Below, in pieces: positions 1 to 7,011 of a DNA stretch of 9,202 bases. Under the pieces are notes generated by a model, which did no database searches, was not told the DNA's origin, and saw nothing but the letters and a program-made list of their open reading frames with translations. Source of the stretch: Synechococcaceae bacterium Bin_79_3. Its GTDB lineage: Bacteria > Cyanobacteriota > Cyanobacteriia > PCC-6307 > Cyanobiaceae. The position numbers and the translations under genes were made by a program. Numbering within the stretch: the stretch's first letter is position 1; each line of letters begins with the position of its first letter. The stretch covers positions 1 through 9,202 of the forward strand of contig VFLB01000048.1 of NCBI GenBank assembly GCA_009914645.1, given 5' to 3'.

Positions 1-2
1 GC

Positions 3-1046
3 CCATTAATCCAGGTTCGCTCGGCCAGGCGTCCCAATCTTGTTTATCAAATGTTGTGGCGACCAGAGGATCCCCTTGAGCTGGTGATGAAAAAGGCCCA
101 AGCAGCCCGAGGGGCAGTGTTGATTTATACCCGAACCCGTCGGGGGGTTGAACGCTGGGCGAGCTTATTGCGTAAACACAATTTGCCCGTACTTGCTTAT
201 CACGCAGGCATGGATGCAGAAAGCAGGCTGCTCGCCTTGCAACAGTTTCAACATCAACCACAACCTGTGCTGGTGGCCACTGTGGCCTTTGGCATGGGTG
301 TTGATAGGCCTGATGTGGGGTTGGTGTTGCATCTGGAGCTGCCTTCAAGCCCTGAGGGTTATTTGCAGGAATCAGGGCGGGCGGGCCGTGACGGCAAACC
401 GGCTGAGGTGGTGGTGTTATTCCGCGATGGCGACCGCAGTGGTCTCGCCTGGGCAATTAGTGCGGCAAAAGATCCCGAAAGCAAGCTGCGCAATCGATTG
501 GCCCATCAGCAATTGCGTTTGATGGAATCGGTGGTTGAAGGGGCTCATTGCCGCCAGCAGGCCCTATTGGCTGCAGTAGGGGAATTAACTGCCCCTTGCG
601 GCCAGTGCGATCGATGCCGTCTGCCGGTTCCCTTGATTGATGGCAGCTCAGCTGCAATTCCATTGTTGAAAGCATTAGCTGCAGCCCCAAAAGGTTTGGA
701 TAGTGCTGCATTAGGAGCTGATTTGGCATCGGCAGAAGAGCCTGCGCCCCTATGGCGTTGGCGCCTCAGGCGCCTGGTGGAGGCTGAGTTGGTAGCTGAT
801 AACGATTGCGGCAAAAGACTTTGGCTTAACGAAGCTGGTGAGCGGTTTTTGCGGCAGCCGCGTCCCCTGCGCTGGCCGCAAGCGCCTGCAGAATTATGGG
901 ATCAACCTCTTTGCAGTGATTTATCGCGGCATACCGAAGCAACTAGATCTTTTTCAAATTCCTGGGATGGGATCTCCCAAGCTTTCCAAGCTCCTGCAGG
1001 ACCGGTTACGTTGAGTTTCTTGGCACCACAATTAACTGCCACATAA
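3..1046 (+). CDS. recQ: RecQ-family ATP-dependent DNA helicase, 5'-truncated by window edge
   Basis: This is a 3'-5' DNA helicase that acts in recombination and replication-fork repair. The frame is open to the left edge, so the N-terminal RecA-like domain with Walker A and the DEAH box lies outside; the first in-frame ATG (51) is internal. The visible part starts at the family motif RRPNLVY (27-47). It continues through the second RecA-like domain with motif IV (AVLIYTRTR, from about 114), motif V (VATVAFGMGVDRPDV) and motif VI with the arginine finger, QESGRAGRDG (366-395). A zinc-binding set follows, with Cys codons at 549, 597, 606 and 615 (C-x15-C-x2-C-x2-C, close to the RecQ pattern), then a winged-helix-like stretch. 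No HRDC domain is seen, so this is a short-type RecQ. The last 47 or so residues are antisense to the LysM gene and do not look like a conserved domain. The family call is secure; orthology to E. coli RecQ is inferred. Confidence 0.93.
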   Translation, partial: PLIQVRSARRPNLVYQMLWRPEDPLELVMKKAQAARGAVLIYTRTRRGVERWASLLRKHNLPVLAYHAGMDAESRLLALQQFQHQPQPVLVATVAFGMGVDRPDVGLVLHLELPSSPEGYLQESGRAGRDGKPAEVVVLFRDGDRSGLAWAISAAKDPESKLRNRLAHQQLRLMESVVEGAHCRQQALLAAVGELTAPCGQCDRCRLPVPLIDGSSAAIPLLKALAAAPKGLDSAALGADLASAEEPAPLWRWRLRRLVEAELVADNDCGKRLWLNEAGERFLRQPRPLRWPQAPAELWDQPLCSDLSRHTEATRSFSNSWDGISQAFQAPAGPVTLSFLAPQLTAT

Positions 1047-1522
1047 AGGGGTTGGCCTTCTTTATTAATGCTGGGGGCCACCAGGCTGCCGGCCATGGTG
1101 CGCCAGTTGCTCCAATCAACTTGTAAAGGGCCGTAGTAGCGCCAATCAGGATTAGTTGATTTTTTAGCTAACAACAATGGAGCAGCTGGTTTAGTTGTTT
1201 TTGCGGGAATTGTTGCAGTTGCTACTGGTGTTGAATTTTTAATTGGTGTTGTAGTTGGTGTTGTATTTGTAATGGATGTTGTAGATGTAATGGCAGTGGC
1301 GGCAACTGCTTTAAGGCCTGCAGGTAATTTTAAGGGGGTGCCAATTTTTACTTTATTTGGATCTTCAATCCCATTAAGGCTGATTAGGCTTGCCATTGGA
1401 ATTCCGTAGATACGGGCAATAGCAGAAAGAGTTTGCTTTGGTTGCACTACATGAACTCCTTCTTCTGCCCGTAAAGGCAAAGCGGCAACCAGCAGCAGCA
1501 AAGCCAATAGGTGAGCTCTCAT
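902..1522 (-). CDS. Exported LysM-domain protein
   Basis: A predicted 206-residue periplasmic or cell-wall protein. Residues 1-19 form a signal peptide with a Leu-rich core (LLALLLLVAALPLRA). Residues 23-67 are one LysM domain (HVVQPKQTLSAIARIYGI ... IGTPLKLP), a fold that binds peptidoglycan GlcNAc. A Thr/Ala/Pro linker of about 45 residues follows. The C-terminal domain (about 118-206) is Trp-rich (WRYYGPLQVDWSNWR, GAWKAWEIP) and has two Cys (VAVNCG and SVCRD) that could form a disulfide. I recall such a C-terminal domain in cyanobacterial LysM proteins but cannot name it. ATG at 1522 is chosen; a TTG two codons upstream (1528) is the alternative, and neither has a clear Shine-Dalgarno sequence. 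The gene lies 70 bp downstream of the aldehyde dehydrogenase gene on the same strand and overlaps recQ tail to tail. No catalytic domain is seen, so a structural or adaptor role in the envelope is inferred. Confidence 0.85.
   Translation of the reverse strand: MRAHLLALLLLVAALPLRAEEGVHVVQPKQTLSAIARIYGIPMASLISLNGIEDPNKVKIGTPLKLPAGLKAVAATAITSTTSITNTTPTTTPIKNSTPVATATIPAKTTKPAAPLLLAKKSTNPDWRYYGPLQVDWSNWRTMAGSLVAPSINKEGQPLYVAVNCGAKKLNVTGPAGAWKAWEIPSQEFEKDLVASVCRDKSLQRG
1195..1300 (-). repeat. Low-complexity Thr-rich linker tract in the LysM gene
   Basis: This stretch encodes the Thr/Ile/Asn/Pro-rich linker (for example TSTTSITNTTPTTTPIKNST) between the LysM and C-terminal domains. On the plus strand it appears as an imperfect GTTGTA/GGTGTTG-like run. 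It is degenerate and has no exact repeat unit. Such linkers commonly span cell wall or periplasm and vary in length between relatives. Confidence 0.6.
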
Positions 1523-1569
1523 AACCAAATAAAGATCAATAGGCGCACATTAATGAAGTTGGCGAGATG

Positions 1570-1587
1570 CGCCAGTCCCCCCTGGCG
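1570..1587. other. Perfect 6-bp stem hairpin after the aldehyde dehydrogenase stop codon
   Basis: CGCCAG (1570-1575) and CTGGCG (1582-1587) are exact inverse complements around a 6-nt C-rich loop (G-rich on the minus strand). The hairpin begins 6 nt past the aldehyde dehydrogenase stop and sits in the 70-bp gap before the LysM start. There is no T tract on the minus strand after it, so it does not qualify as a standard intrinsic terminator. It might act as an mRNA 3'-end stabiliser or partial terminator between the two genes. Confidence 0.4.
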
Positions 1588-1592
1588 GTTGC

Positions 1593-2957
1593 TTAATCCA
1601 GAAAGCGACGCAGCCAGCTGAGGCGATTGCCGTAAGGGGGATAACGAAAAGGCAGATCTAGCTGAAAGCCGCGTTTTAAAATTGAACGTGGGTTTGAAAA
1701 AGTTTCAAAACCATGGTGCCCATGGCCGCGGCCCATGCCGCTTGCGCCCACCCCACCAAAGGGCAATGTTGAGAATGCAGCCTGCAGCACCACATCATTG
1801 AAAACTACGCCGCCCGAATGGCTGCTGTTTAGTAACAGCTCCTGGGCTTTGCGGTTTTGGCTGAACAGATAGATCGCAAGCGGATGTTCCCCTTCGTTCA
1901 CCAAGGCAATAGCAGAGGCAAGATCAGCTACCTCTAGCAATGGCAGCAGTGGGCCAAAGATTTCTTCCTGCATTATTGGCTGGCTTAGTTCAGCTGAAAC
2001 AAGGGTGGGGGCGAAATAAAGAGTTTTGCGATCCCTTTGCCCACCGCTGAGCAATTGAGATCCTTCCAGCAGCGCCTCAAGGCGATCAAAATGAGCTTGA
2101 TTCACCAATCTTCCGTAGCTGGCTGAAAGGCTTGGATTTGAGCCAAAAAATGATTCCGCTGCCGCTTTTATTGCTTCCTCCAGCGGTTTTCTTATCCCTG
2201 CTGTGGCGAGCACGTAATCGGGAGCTACGCAGGTTTGTCCGGCATTAAAAAATTTCCCCCAAGCGATGCGCCGAGCAGTTATTTCAAGATTTGCATCATC
2301 TAAAACGATGCAGGGATTTTTGCCGCCGAGTTCCAGGGTTACTGGAATCAATTGCGCTGCAGCTGCAAGCATCACTTGGCGCCCGATCTTGCTTCCACCA
2401 GTAAAAAAAATGTGATCAAAAGGCAGTTGCAATAACTCCTGAGCGGTGCTTGCTCCCCCTTGCACCAGGGCAACCACGCTGGGATCAAAGTGATTTGCCA
2501 CTGCTTCTGCCAATAGCGCCGCCACTTGAGCCGTTTGCTCTGAGGGCTTCAGCACCGCTGTATTTCCAGCGGCTAGAGCTGCCACTAGAGGTTTAAACAA
2601 CAGCATGAACGGGTAATTCCAAGGGCCAAGCACCAACACGCAACCCAAAGGCTCCGGTTGCACCCATGCTTGAGCTGGTAGATGCACGTAGGGCACAGCC
2701 ACCGGTTTAGGTGCCATCCAATTACGCAGCTGGCGTTGGGCCAGGTTGAGTTCAGCCCTAACCCCGGAAATCTCTAGGTAACCCTCCAGTGCAGGCTTGC
2801 CTAATTCAACGGCAAGAGCTGCTAACAAGGGCTTTTCAATTGCCAACAGCAATTTTCTTAAGCGTTGCAGTTGATCCATGCGCCAGGCATAAGAGCGGCT
2901 GTGCCCCTGCTGAACCAGCAACCGCATTGGCGCAATATCAAGAATTTGAACAGCCAT
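1593..2957 (-). CDS. NAD(P)-dependent aldehyde dehydrogenase, class 3 (fatty-aldehyde/apocarotenal type)
   Basis: Oxidises an aldehyde to its carboxylate with NAD(P)+. At 454 residues it has the usual length of class 3-like enzymes. Visible motifs are GPWNYP (111-116, with the oxyanion Asn114), the cofactor Lys137 in VLKPSEQ, FTGGSKIG (185-192, Rossmann loop), the general base Glu209 in LELGGK, the catalytic Cys243 in FNAGQTC, and EEIFGP (331-336) contacting the nicotinamide ribose. The C-terminus (SGMGRGHGHHGFETFS ... FRYPPYG) is typical of class 3. Relatives in cyanobacteria (the Synechocystis slr0091 type) oxidise fatty aldehydes or apocarotenals, and that is the likely substrate class here by inference. 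The ATG at 2957 is favoured because the conserved region starts soon after it; an internal Met11 is possible. No strong Shine-Dalgarno sequence is seen. The gene is divergent from the amino-acid transporter cluster across 44 bp and is followed by the LysM gene. Confidence 0.93.
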   Translation of the reverse strand: MAVQILDIAPMRLLVQQGHSRSYAWRMDQLQRLRKLLLAIEKPLLAALAVELGKPALEGYLEISGVRAELNLAQRQLRNWMAPKPVAVPYVHLPAQAWVQPEPLGCVLVLGPWNYPFMLLFKPLVAALAAGNTAVLKPSEQTAQVAALLAEAVANHFDPSVVALVQGGASTAQELLQLPFDHIFFTGGSKIGRQVMLAAAAQLIPVTLELGGKNPCIVLDDANLEITARRIAWGKFFNAGQTCVAPDYVLATAGIRKPLEEAIKAAAESFFGSNPSLSASYGRLVNQAHFDRLEALLEGSQLLSGGQRDRKTLYFAPTLVSAELSQPIMQEEIFGPLLPLLEVADLASAIALVNEGEHPLAIYLFSQNRKAQELLLNSSHSGGVVFNDVVLQAAFSTLPFGGVGASGMGRGHGHHGFETFSNPRSILKRGFQLDLPFRYPPYGNRLSWLRRFLD

Positions 2958-3001
2958 AGGGATGAGGGGCGCCTAACGTTTGGAGTAATTTTTAAAAAAG
3001 C
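2958..3001. promoter_or_regulatory. 44-bp divergent intergenic region between aldehyde dehydrogenase and aapJ
   Basis: Promoters for both directions must lie here or inside the flanking coding ends. AT-rich sequence (TAATTTTTAAAAAA, 2986-2999) could supply a -10 element for aapJ (TAATTT, 2986-2991), but no good -35 is found at the expected distance. A GGAG at 2982-2985 is about 16 nt from GTG 3002, long for a Shine-Dalgarno sequence. GGCGCC (2968-2973) is a small palindrome on the aldehyde dehydrogenase side. In-frame stop TAA at 2993-2995 bars any upstream aapJ start. Confidence 0.4.
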
Positions 3002-3053
3002 GTGGATTACAAAAGAGGCGTGGATTACAAAAGAAGCCTGGATTGCGAAAATC
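3000..3053 (+). repeat. 18-bp tandem repeat, three units, spanning the aapJ start
   Basis: The units are 3000-3017 (GCGTGGATTACAAAAGAG), 3018-3035 (identical but for the last base) and 3036-3053 (decayed, GCCTGGATTGCGAAAATC). The period is six codons, so the aapJ frame is preserved and reads VDYKRG/VDYKRS/LDCENP. Each of the first two units carries an in-frame GTG, at 3002 and 3020. Confidence 0.9.
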
Positions 3054-4117
3054 CCATTTCTAACAGCCATAAAACCCCAGTTGCATTTCTGCTGGCTGGC
3101 TTAATCTTGGCTATTACTGGATGTGGTGGTGCTGAAACTTCCGGAAATGGAAGGTTGGATGTAATCAAAGCGCGAGGTAGCCTCACCTGCGGGGTTGATG
3201 GCAAGCTGCCAGGGTTTAGTTATCAGGATAATGCTGGTAAGTACGCCGGAATTGATGTTGATATATGCCGGGCACTTGCAGCTGCATTATTTAATAATCC
3301 TAATAAAGTTGAATATCGAGATCTCACCCCCAGCGAACGTTTCGCCGCCCTTGCCAGTGGAGAAGTTGATGTTTTATCCCGTAATACTACCCGCACATTA
3401 AGCCGTGATGCAAAAGGTGGTAACGGACTTGAGTTTGCACCCACAATATTTTTTGATGGCCAGGGGGTAATGGTGCCAATTGCAAGTGGGATAACGAATT
3501 TAAAGGGGTTGGCAGGTAAAACAATTTGCGTTGAGAATGGCACTACTACCGAATTAAATTTAGCGGATCGTTTTCGCGAACTTGGAGTTGCTTATACCCC
3601 GCTTAAATATCAAAGCGGTGATCAAACTTTCGGGGCATATTTACAGGGACGTTGCGCTGCCGTTACAAGCGATCGATCTAGATTGGCCGCTGTAAAAACC
3701 AGTTTTCCTAACCCAGCAAATCATATAATTTTGGGAGATGTTCTTAGTAAAGAGCCTTTGGGGCCGGTAACTGTTAATAACGATTCAGGTATTAGCGATG
3801 CCTTGAGATGGGTGATTTTTGCCACTATGCAAGCGGAGGAATCTGGAATTAATTCAAAAAACCTAAAAGAAAAGTTGGCGTTTGCAAAAGCCAATCCAAA
3901 TCAAGCTGATTTGCGTCGTTTTCTTGGTGTGGAAGGTGATCTAGGCAGTCAGCTGGGCCTAGCGGTAGATTTTGTGCCTCGGGTGATTGCCAGTGTTGGT
4001 AACTATGGCGAGATTTACGATCGTAATGTGGGCCAAGGTTCGCGTTTAAAATTAGAGCGTGGTTTAAATCGATCTTATAAAGATGGCGGACTTATATATT
4101 CGCCACCTTTCCGTTGA
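3002..4117 (+). CDS. aapJ: Amino-acid ABC transporter substrate-binding lipoprotein (AapJ/NatF type)
   Basis: The periplasmic receptor of a polar amino-acid importer, 371 residues from GTG 3002. A hydrophobic segment ends in a lipobox (ILAITGC, Cys41), so the mature protein should be lipid-anchored. The binding domain (about 48-371) shows SBP_bac_3 features: VIKARGSLTCGV, the FAALASGEVDVLSRNTT stretch, LKGLAGKTICVENGTTTE, and a C-terminus GGLIYSPPFR much like AapJ/BztA proteins. No ATG lies in frame ahead of the signal peptide, and a stop sits at 2993. Starts available are GTG 3002 and GTG 3020, both in the tandem repeat; the rare ATT 3056 would give a more normal signal peptide length. From 3002 the pre-lipobox region is 40 residues, unusually long. 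The stop TGA (4115-4117) overlaps the aapQ TTG start. In Anabaena the related NatF receptor serves acidic and neutral polar amino acids; the specificity here is inferred. Confidence 0.9.
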   Translation: MDYKRGVDYKRSLDCENPISNSHKTPVAFLLAGLILAITGCGGAETSGNGRLDVIKARGSLTCGVDGKLPGFSYQDNAGKYAGIDVDICRALAAALFNNPNKVEYRDLTPSERFAALASGEVDVLSRNTTRTLSRDAKGGNGLEFAPTIFFDGQGVMVPIASGITNLKGLAGKTICVENGTTTELNLADRFRELGVAYTPLKYQSGDQTFGAYLQGRCAAVTSDRSRLAAVKTSFPNPANHIILGDVLSKEPLGPVTVNNDSGISDALRWVIFATMQAEESGINSKNLKEKLAFAKANPNQADLRRFLGVEGDLGSQLGLAVDFVPRVIASVGNYGEIYDRNVGQGSRLKLERGLNRSYKDGGLIYSPPFR

Positions 4118-5088
4118 TCAAAATTTTGGCTACCCCTTTAATCCAAGTGCCATGGTGGCGCAACAACCGCAAAGTGGGCTGGTTATTGCAGGCAGCTTTC
4201 GGATTATTTTTGCTAATTGCGATTGCATTATTGCTTGCAAATTTAGAACGAAATCTTGCTAGGGCTGGAATGCGTCTCACGCTTGGCTGGATGAGCCAAC
4301 CGGCTGGTTTTGATATTGCCGAAACGCTTTTGCCTTATAAAGCAAGCGATAGCTATGGCCGCGCGCTGCTCGCGGGGCTTATTAATACCTTAAGGGTGGT
4401 AATTTCCGGATTGATCCTAGCCACTGGCCTTGGTGTGGTGGTGGGGGCAGCTAGCTTCAGTGCTAATCCTTTGTTGCGCGGTATTACTAGGATTTATGTG
4501 GAATTAGTTCGAAATATTCCATTGCTTTTGCAGCTAGTTTTTTGGTATTTTGCAGTTTTTCTTTCACTTCCACCTGCTGATCAGGCGCTACATTTACCAG
4601 GCTTACAATTAGCTAAAAGTGGCATTTACTTATTTGGTGCGCGGCTGATTAATGGTGAATTAGAAGGCGGGCTTAGGCTATCTTTAGAGTTGGCAGCATT
4701 GCTCACTGGTCTTGTTATTTATTCAGCCGCATTTATTGCGGAAGTAGTTAGGGGTGGGATCGCTTCTGTTCCTAAGGGCCAATGGGAAGCAGCTGAGTCA
4801 TTAGGATTGCAACCTATTCAAATACTACGATTGGTGGTGTTACCCCAAGCGTTGCGAGTGATTGTTCCTGGATTAAATAGTCAATACATCTCACTTGCAA
4901 AAAATTCTTCATTAGCAGTGGCAATTGGCTATCCAGATCTTTATGCTGTTGCCGAAACTACCCTTAATCAAACCGGTCGTGGTATTGAGGTTTTTCTGCT
5001 GCTGTTATTGATTTATTTAGTACTTAATCTGCTTATTTCTGCTGCAATGAATGCTGTTAATCGCCTGGTGAGGTTGCAAGAACGATGA
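4114..5088 (+). CDS. aapQ: Amino-acid ABC transporter permease (AapQ/NatG type)
   Basis: An inner-membrane permease of 324 residues, the first of two that form the channel. TM1 is at about 23-43, then a periplasmic stretch (GFDIAETLLPY), and the transport domain runs from about 84 to 315. VELVRNIPLLLQLVFWY is typical of the HisM/AapQ group. The EAA loop that docks on the ATPase is visible at about 224-248 (WEAAESLGLQ ... [10 protein letters not shown]). The start is TTG 4114, overlapping the aapJ stop as TTGA; TTG 4126 and GTG 4147 are alternatives. The first in-frame ATG (residue 53) would remove the conserved TM1, so a non-ATG start is strongly implied. The ORF is shorter than proteobacterial AapQ (about 400 residues). 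It ends in ATGA overlap with aapM. Confidence 0.92.
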   Translation: MIKILATPLIQVPWWRNNRKVGWLLQAAFGLFLLIAIALLLANLERNLARAGMRLTLGWMSQPAGFDIAETLLPYKASDSYGRALLAGLINTLRVVISGLILATGLGVVVGAASFSANPLLRGITRIYVELVRNIPLLLQLVFWYFAVFLSLPPADQALHLPGLQLAKSGIYLFGARLINGELEGGLRLSLELAALLTGLVIYSAAFIAEVVRGGIASVPKGQWEAAESLGLQPIQILRLVVLPQALRVIVPGLNSQYISLAKNSSLAVAIGYPDLYAVAETTLNQTGRGIEVFLLLLLIYLVLNLLISAAMNAVNRLVRLQER

Positions 5089-6254
5089 AGCGCTCCCCAT
5101 TAACTTTGCAACGCCAATTGTTTGGAAGTTTAGCGAATTCAGCTTTCACCCTTGCTTTGTTTGCCTTGTTGGTTTGGGCAGGTTGGGGAGTGCTGAGCTG
5201 GGCTTTTGGTAGTGCCCAGTGGCTTGTGTTGCGAGCTAATGCAGCAACTTTAACGATCGGCCGTTATCCAGATGCCCAGGAATGGCGGCTTTGGTTGTTA
5301 CTTGGCATGCTCACGAGCCTCGCTGGTGTGAGTTGGGGAAGGCTGCGCGGGCTTAATAATTGGCCCTTAAACGATCGAATTGCGGCCTTATTGTTCGTGA
5401 TTTCTGCCGTTCTTTTGCCATGGTTGCTGGCTTTTGGTGCGATCAATCAGTTGCGATTAATATTTTTAGTGCTGCTGCTGCTGCTATTGCGCCAATGGAG
5501 TGGTGGTGCTTGGAGTAAAGCTTTTGGCAAGTGGTGGGCATTGGTGTGGGGGATTACTTATGTTTTTGGCTTATGGCTGATAGCTGGGGGCTTGGGTTTA
5601 CCAGCAGTGCGTCCAAGCGATTGGGGCGGTTTAGTTTTCACCTTATTAATTACCAGCCTCACCTTGTTATTAGCATTGCCTTTTGGAGTGTTGCTGGCAT
5701 TGGGTCGCCGCAGTGGGCTGCTTTTGGTGCGCTGGGTGTGCGTTGCAGTAATTGAATTAATTCGCGGTGCCCCCCTGATAACACTGTTGTTTGTGGGCCA
5801 AAATTTGGTGGGTTTTCTTTCGCCAAATGGCTTTGCTCCAGATCGGGTGTGGCGGGCAACGGGAGTATTAACGGTTTTCGCTGCGGCTTATTTGGCTGAG
5901 GCAGTACGCGGCGGACTCAATTCAATTCCGATGGGCCAGCAGGAGGCAGCAAGGTCTCTTGGCTTATCTAGTGTGCAAACCATGGGCCTTGTTGTCTTAC
6001 CCCAGGCTCTGAAAGTTGCACTTCCGGCGCTGGGGGGGCAATGCATTTCGCTATTGCAAGACACCACTCTGCTATCGATTGTTGGTTTATTTGATCTGCT
6101 GGGGATTGCCCGAAGCGTGCTTGCTAATCCTGATTGGTTGGGCCGTTATGCGGAGGTGTACTTATTCTTGGCTGTGCTCTATTGGTGTTCCTGTGCGGCA
6201 TTGGCATTAGGCAGCCGCGCCTTGGAAAAAAGACTTGCCACTAACTATTCTTGA
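5085..6254 (+). CDS. aapM: Amino-acid ABC transporter permease (AapM/NatH type)
   Basis: The second inner-membrane permease, 389 residues. It has an extended N-terminal membrane region (segments near 18-40, 69-83, 98-118, 123-136 and 150-171) typical of AapM/BztC-like subunits, then the conserved transport domain (about 182-380). Hallmarks are the [14 protein letters not shown] segment (223-236) and the EAA loop [12 protein letters not shown] ... LVVLPQALK (about 285-310). ATG 5085 overlaps the aapQ stop (ATGA), which points to translational coupling. A (GCT)5 run at 5471-5485 encodes part of a poly-Leu membrane helix. The stop is 10 nt before the preferred aapP start. Confidence 0.93.
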   Translation: MKRSPLTLQRQLFGSLANSAFTLALFALLVWAGWGVLSWAFGSAQWLVLRANAATLTIGRYPDAQEWRLWLLLGMLTSLAGVSWGRLRGLNNWPLNDRIAALLFVISAVLLPWLLAFGAINQLRLIFLVLLLLLLRQWSGGAWSKAFGKWWALVWGITYVFGLWLIAGGLGLPAVRPSDWGGLVFTLLITSLTLLLALPFGVLLALGRRSGLLLVRWVCVAVIELIRGAPLITLLFVGQNLVGFLSPNGFAPDRVWRATGVLTVFAAAYLAEAVRGGLNSIPMGQQEAARSLGLSSVQTMGLVVLPQALKVALPALGGQCISLLQDTTLLSIVGLFDLLGIARSVLANPDWLGRYAEVYLFLAVLYWCSCAALALGSRALEKRLATNYS

Positions 6255-6264
6255 AAATTCAGTG

Positions 6265-7011
6265 ATGCAACCAACAAAGCAATTAATGGTTCAAGCTAAG
6301 GGGGTGCAGAAGTGGTATCCCAATGGGTTTCATGTTTTAAGAGGGGTTGATCTAGAGGTATTTCGCGGCGAAAAGGTAGTGATCATGGGGCCTTCTGGTT
6401 CAGGGAAAAGCACTTTTCTACGAACTTTTAATGCATTAGAGGATTATCAAGAGGGTTCTATTGTGGTAGACGGGATGGAGCTAAATAATGATCTGCGTAA
6501 TATTGATGCCGTGCGCCGTGAGGTGGGAATGGTGTTTCAGCAGTTCAATCTTTTCCCCCATCTATCGGTGCTCGATAACTTATTGCTAGCACCCACCTGG
6601 GTGCGTAAGCGTAAACGGGAGGATGTTATTCAGCAGGCTTTATCAATGTTGGAACGGGTGGGTATTAGCGAGCAGGCTTATAAATTTCCTGGGCAATTAA
6701 GTGGTGGCCAGCAACAGCGGGTGGCAATCGCTAGGGCTTTGTGCATGGAGCCGAGATTAATGTTATTTGATGAACCAACGAGTTCTTTAGATCCTGAAAA
6801 AGTGCGTGAGGTGTTAGATGTGATGCGTTTATTAGCGCTTGACGGAATGACTATGGTAGTTGTTACCCATGAGGTAGCTTTTGCCCGTGAAGTGGCAGAT
6901 AGGGTTATTTTGATGGATGAGGGGCAAGTGGTGGAAATAGCACCACCAGATCAATTTTTTAATCACCCCAAACACGAGCGCACTCAGCGCTTTTTGGCAC
7001 AAATCCTCTAA
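6265..7011 (+). CDS. aapP: Amino-acid ABC transporter ATP-binding protein (AapP/BgtA type)
   Basis: The cytoplasmic ATPase that powers the importer, 248 residues from ATG 6265. All nucleotide-binding elements are intact: Walker A GPSGSGKS (42-49), Q-loop Gln92 in [10 protein letters not shown], signature LSGGQQQR (145-152), Walker B LMLFDE with Glu170, D-loop SSLDP, and switch His202 in VVVTHEV. The sequence strongly resembles the polar amino-acid (GlnQ/AapP/BgtA) group, including [15 protein letters not shown] near the start. TTG 6235 (inside aapM) would add ten residues, and ATG 6286 would remove seven; 6265 is preferred because it lies just past the aapM stop. In Anabaena one BgtA ATPase serves two importers; here the ATPase gene lies with its permeases. 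The stop TAA shares a base with the next start (TAATG). Confidence 0.95.
   Translation: MQPTKQLMVQAKGVQKWYPNGFHVLRGVDLEVFRGEKVVIMGPSGSGKSTFLRTFNALEDYQEGSIVVDGMELNNDLRNIDAVRREVGMVFQQFNLFPHLSVLDNLLLAPTWVRKRKREDVIQQALSMLERVGISEQAYKFPGQLSGGQQQRVAIARALCMEPRLMLFDEPTSSLDPEKVREVLDVMRLLALDGMTMVVVTHEVAFAREVADRVILMDEGQVVEIAPPDQFFNHPKHERTQRFLAQIL

Noticed and set aside
1523..1528. TTG start two codons upstream for the LysM protein
   Set aside because: ATG at 1522 gives a normal signal peptide, and nothing favours the TTG.
1711..1738. GC-rich near-palindrome around CCATGG and GGCCGCGGCC in the aldehyde dehydrogenase 3' region
   Set aside because: It encodes the conserved SGMGRGHGHHGF loop; the symmetry is imperfect and follows from Gly/His codons.
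2865..3104. 79-codon plus-strand ORF with AWITKE-like repeats across the start region of aapJ
   Set aside because: It is the 18-bp repeat read in another frame and lies antisense to the aldehyde dehydrogenase N-terminus; no domain or signal, while aapJ in the correct frame carries a clear lipoprotein signal.
5471..5485. (GCT)5 run in aapM as a possible phase-variable microsatellite
   Set aside because: It is a triplet repeat, so slippage would not shift the frame, and it simply encodes Leu in a membrane helix.
6589..6604. Perfect palindrome GCACCCA-CC-TGGGTGC inside aapP
   Set aside because: The 7-bp arms look notable, but the site lies in ordinary coding sequence of a conserved ATPase and has no T tract or link to a junction; probably coincidence.
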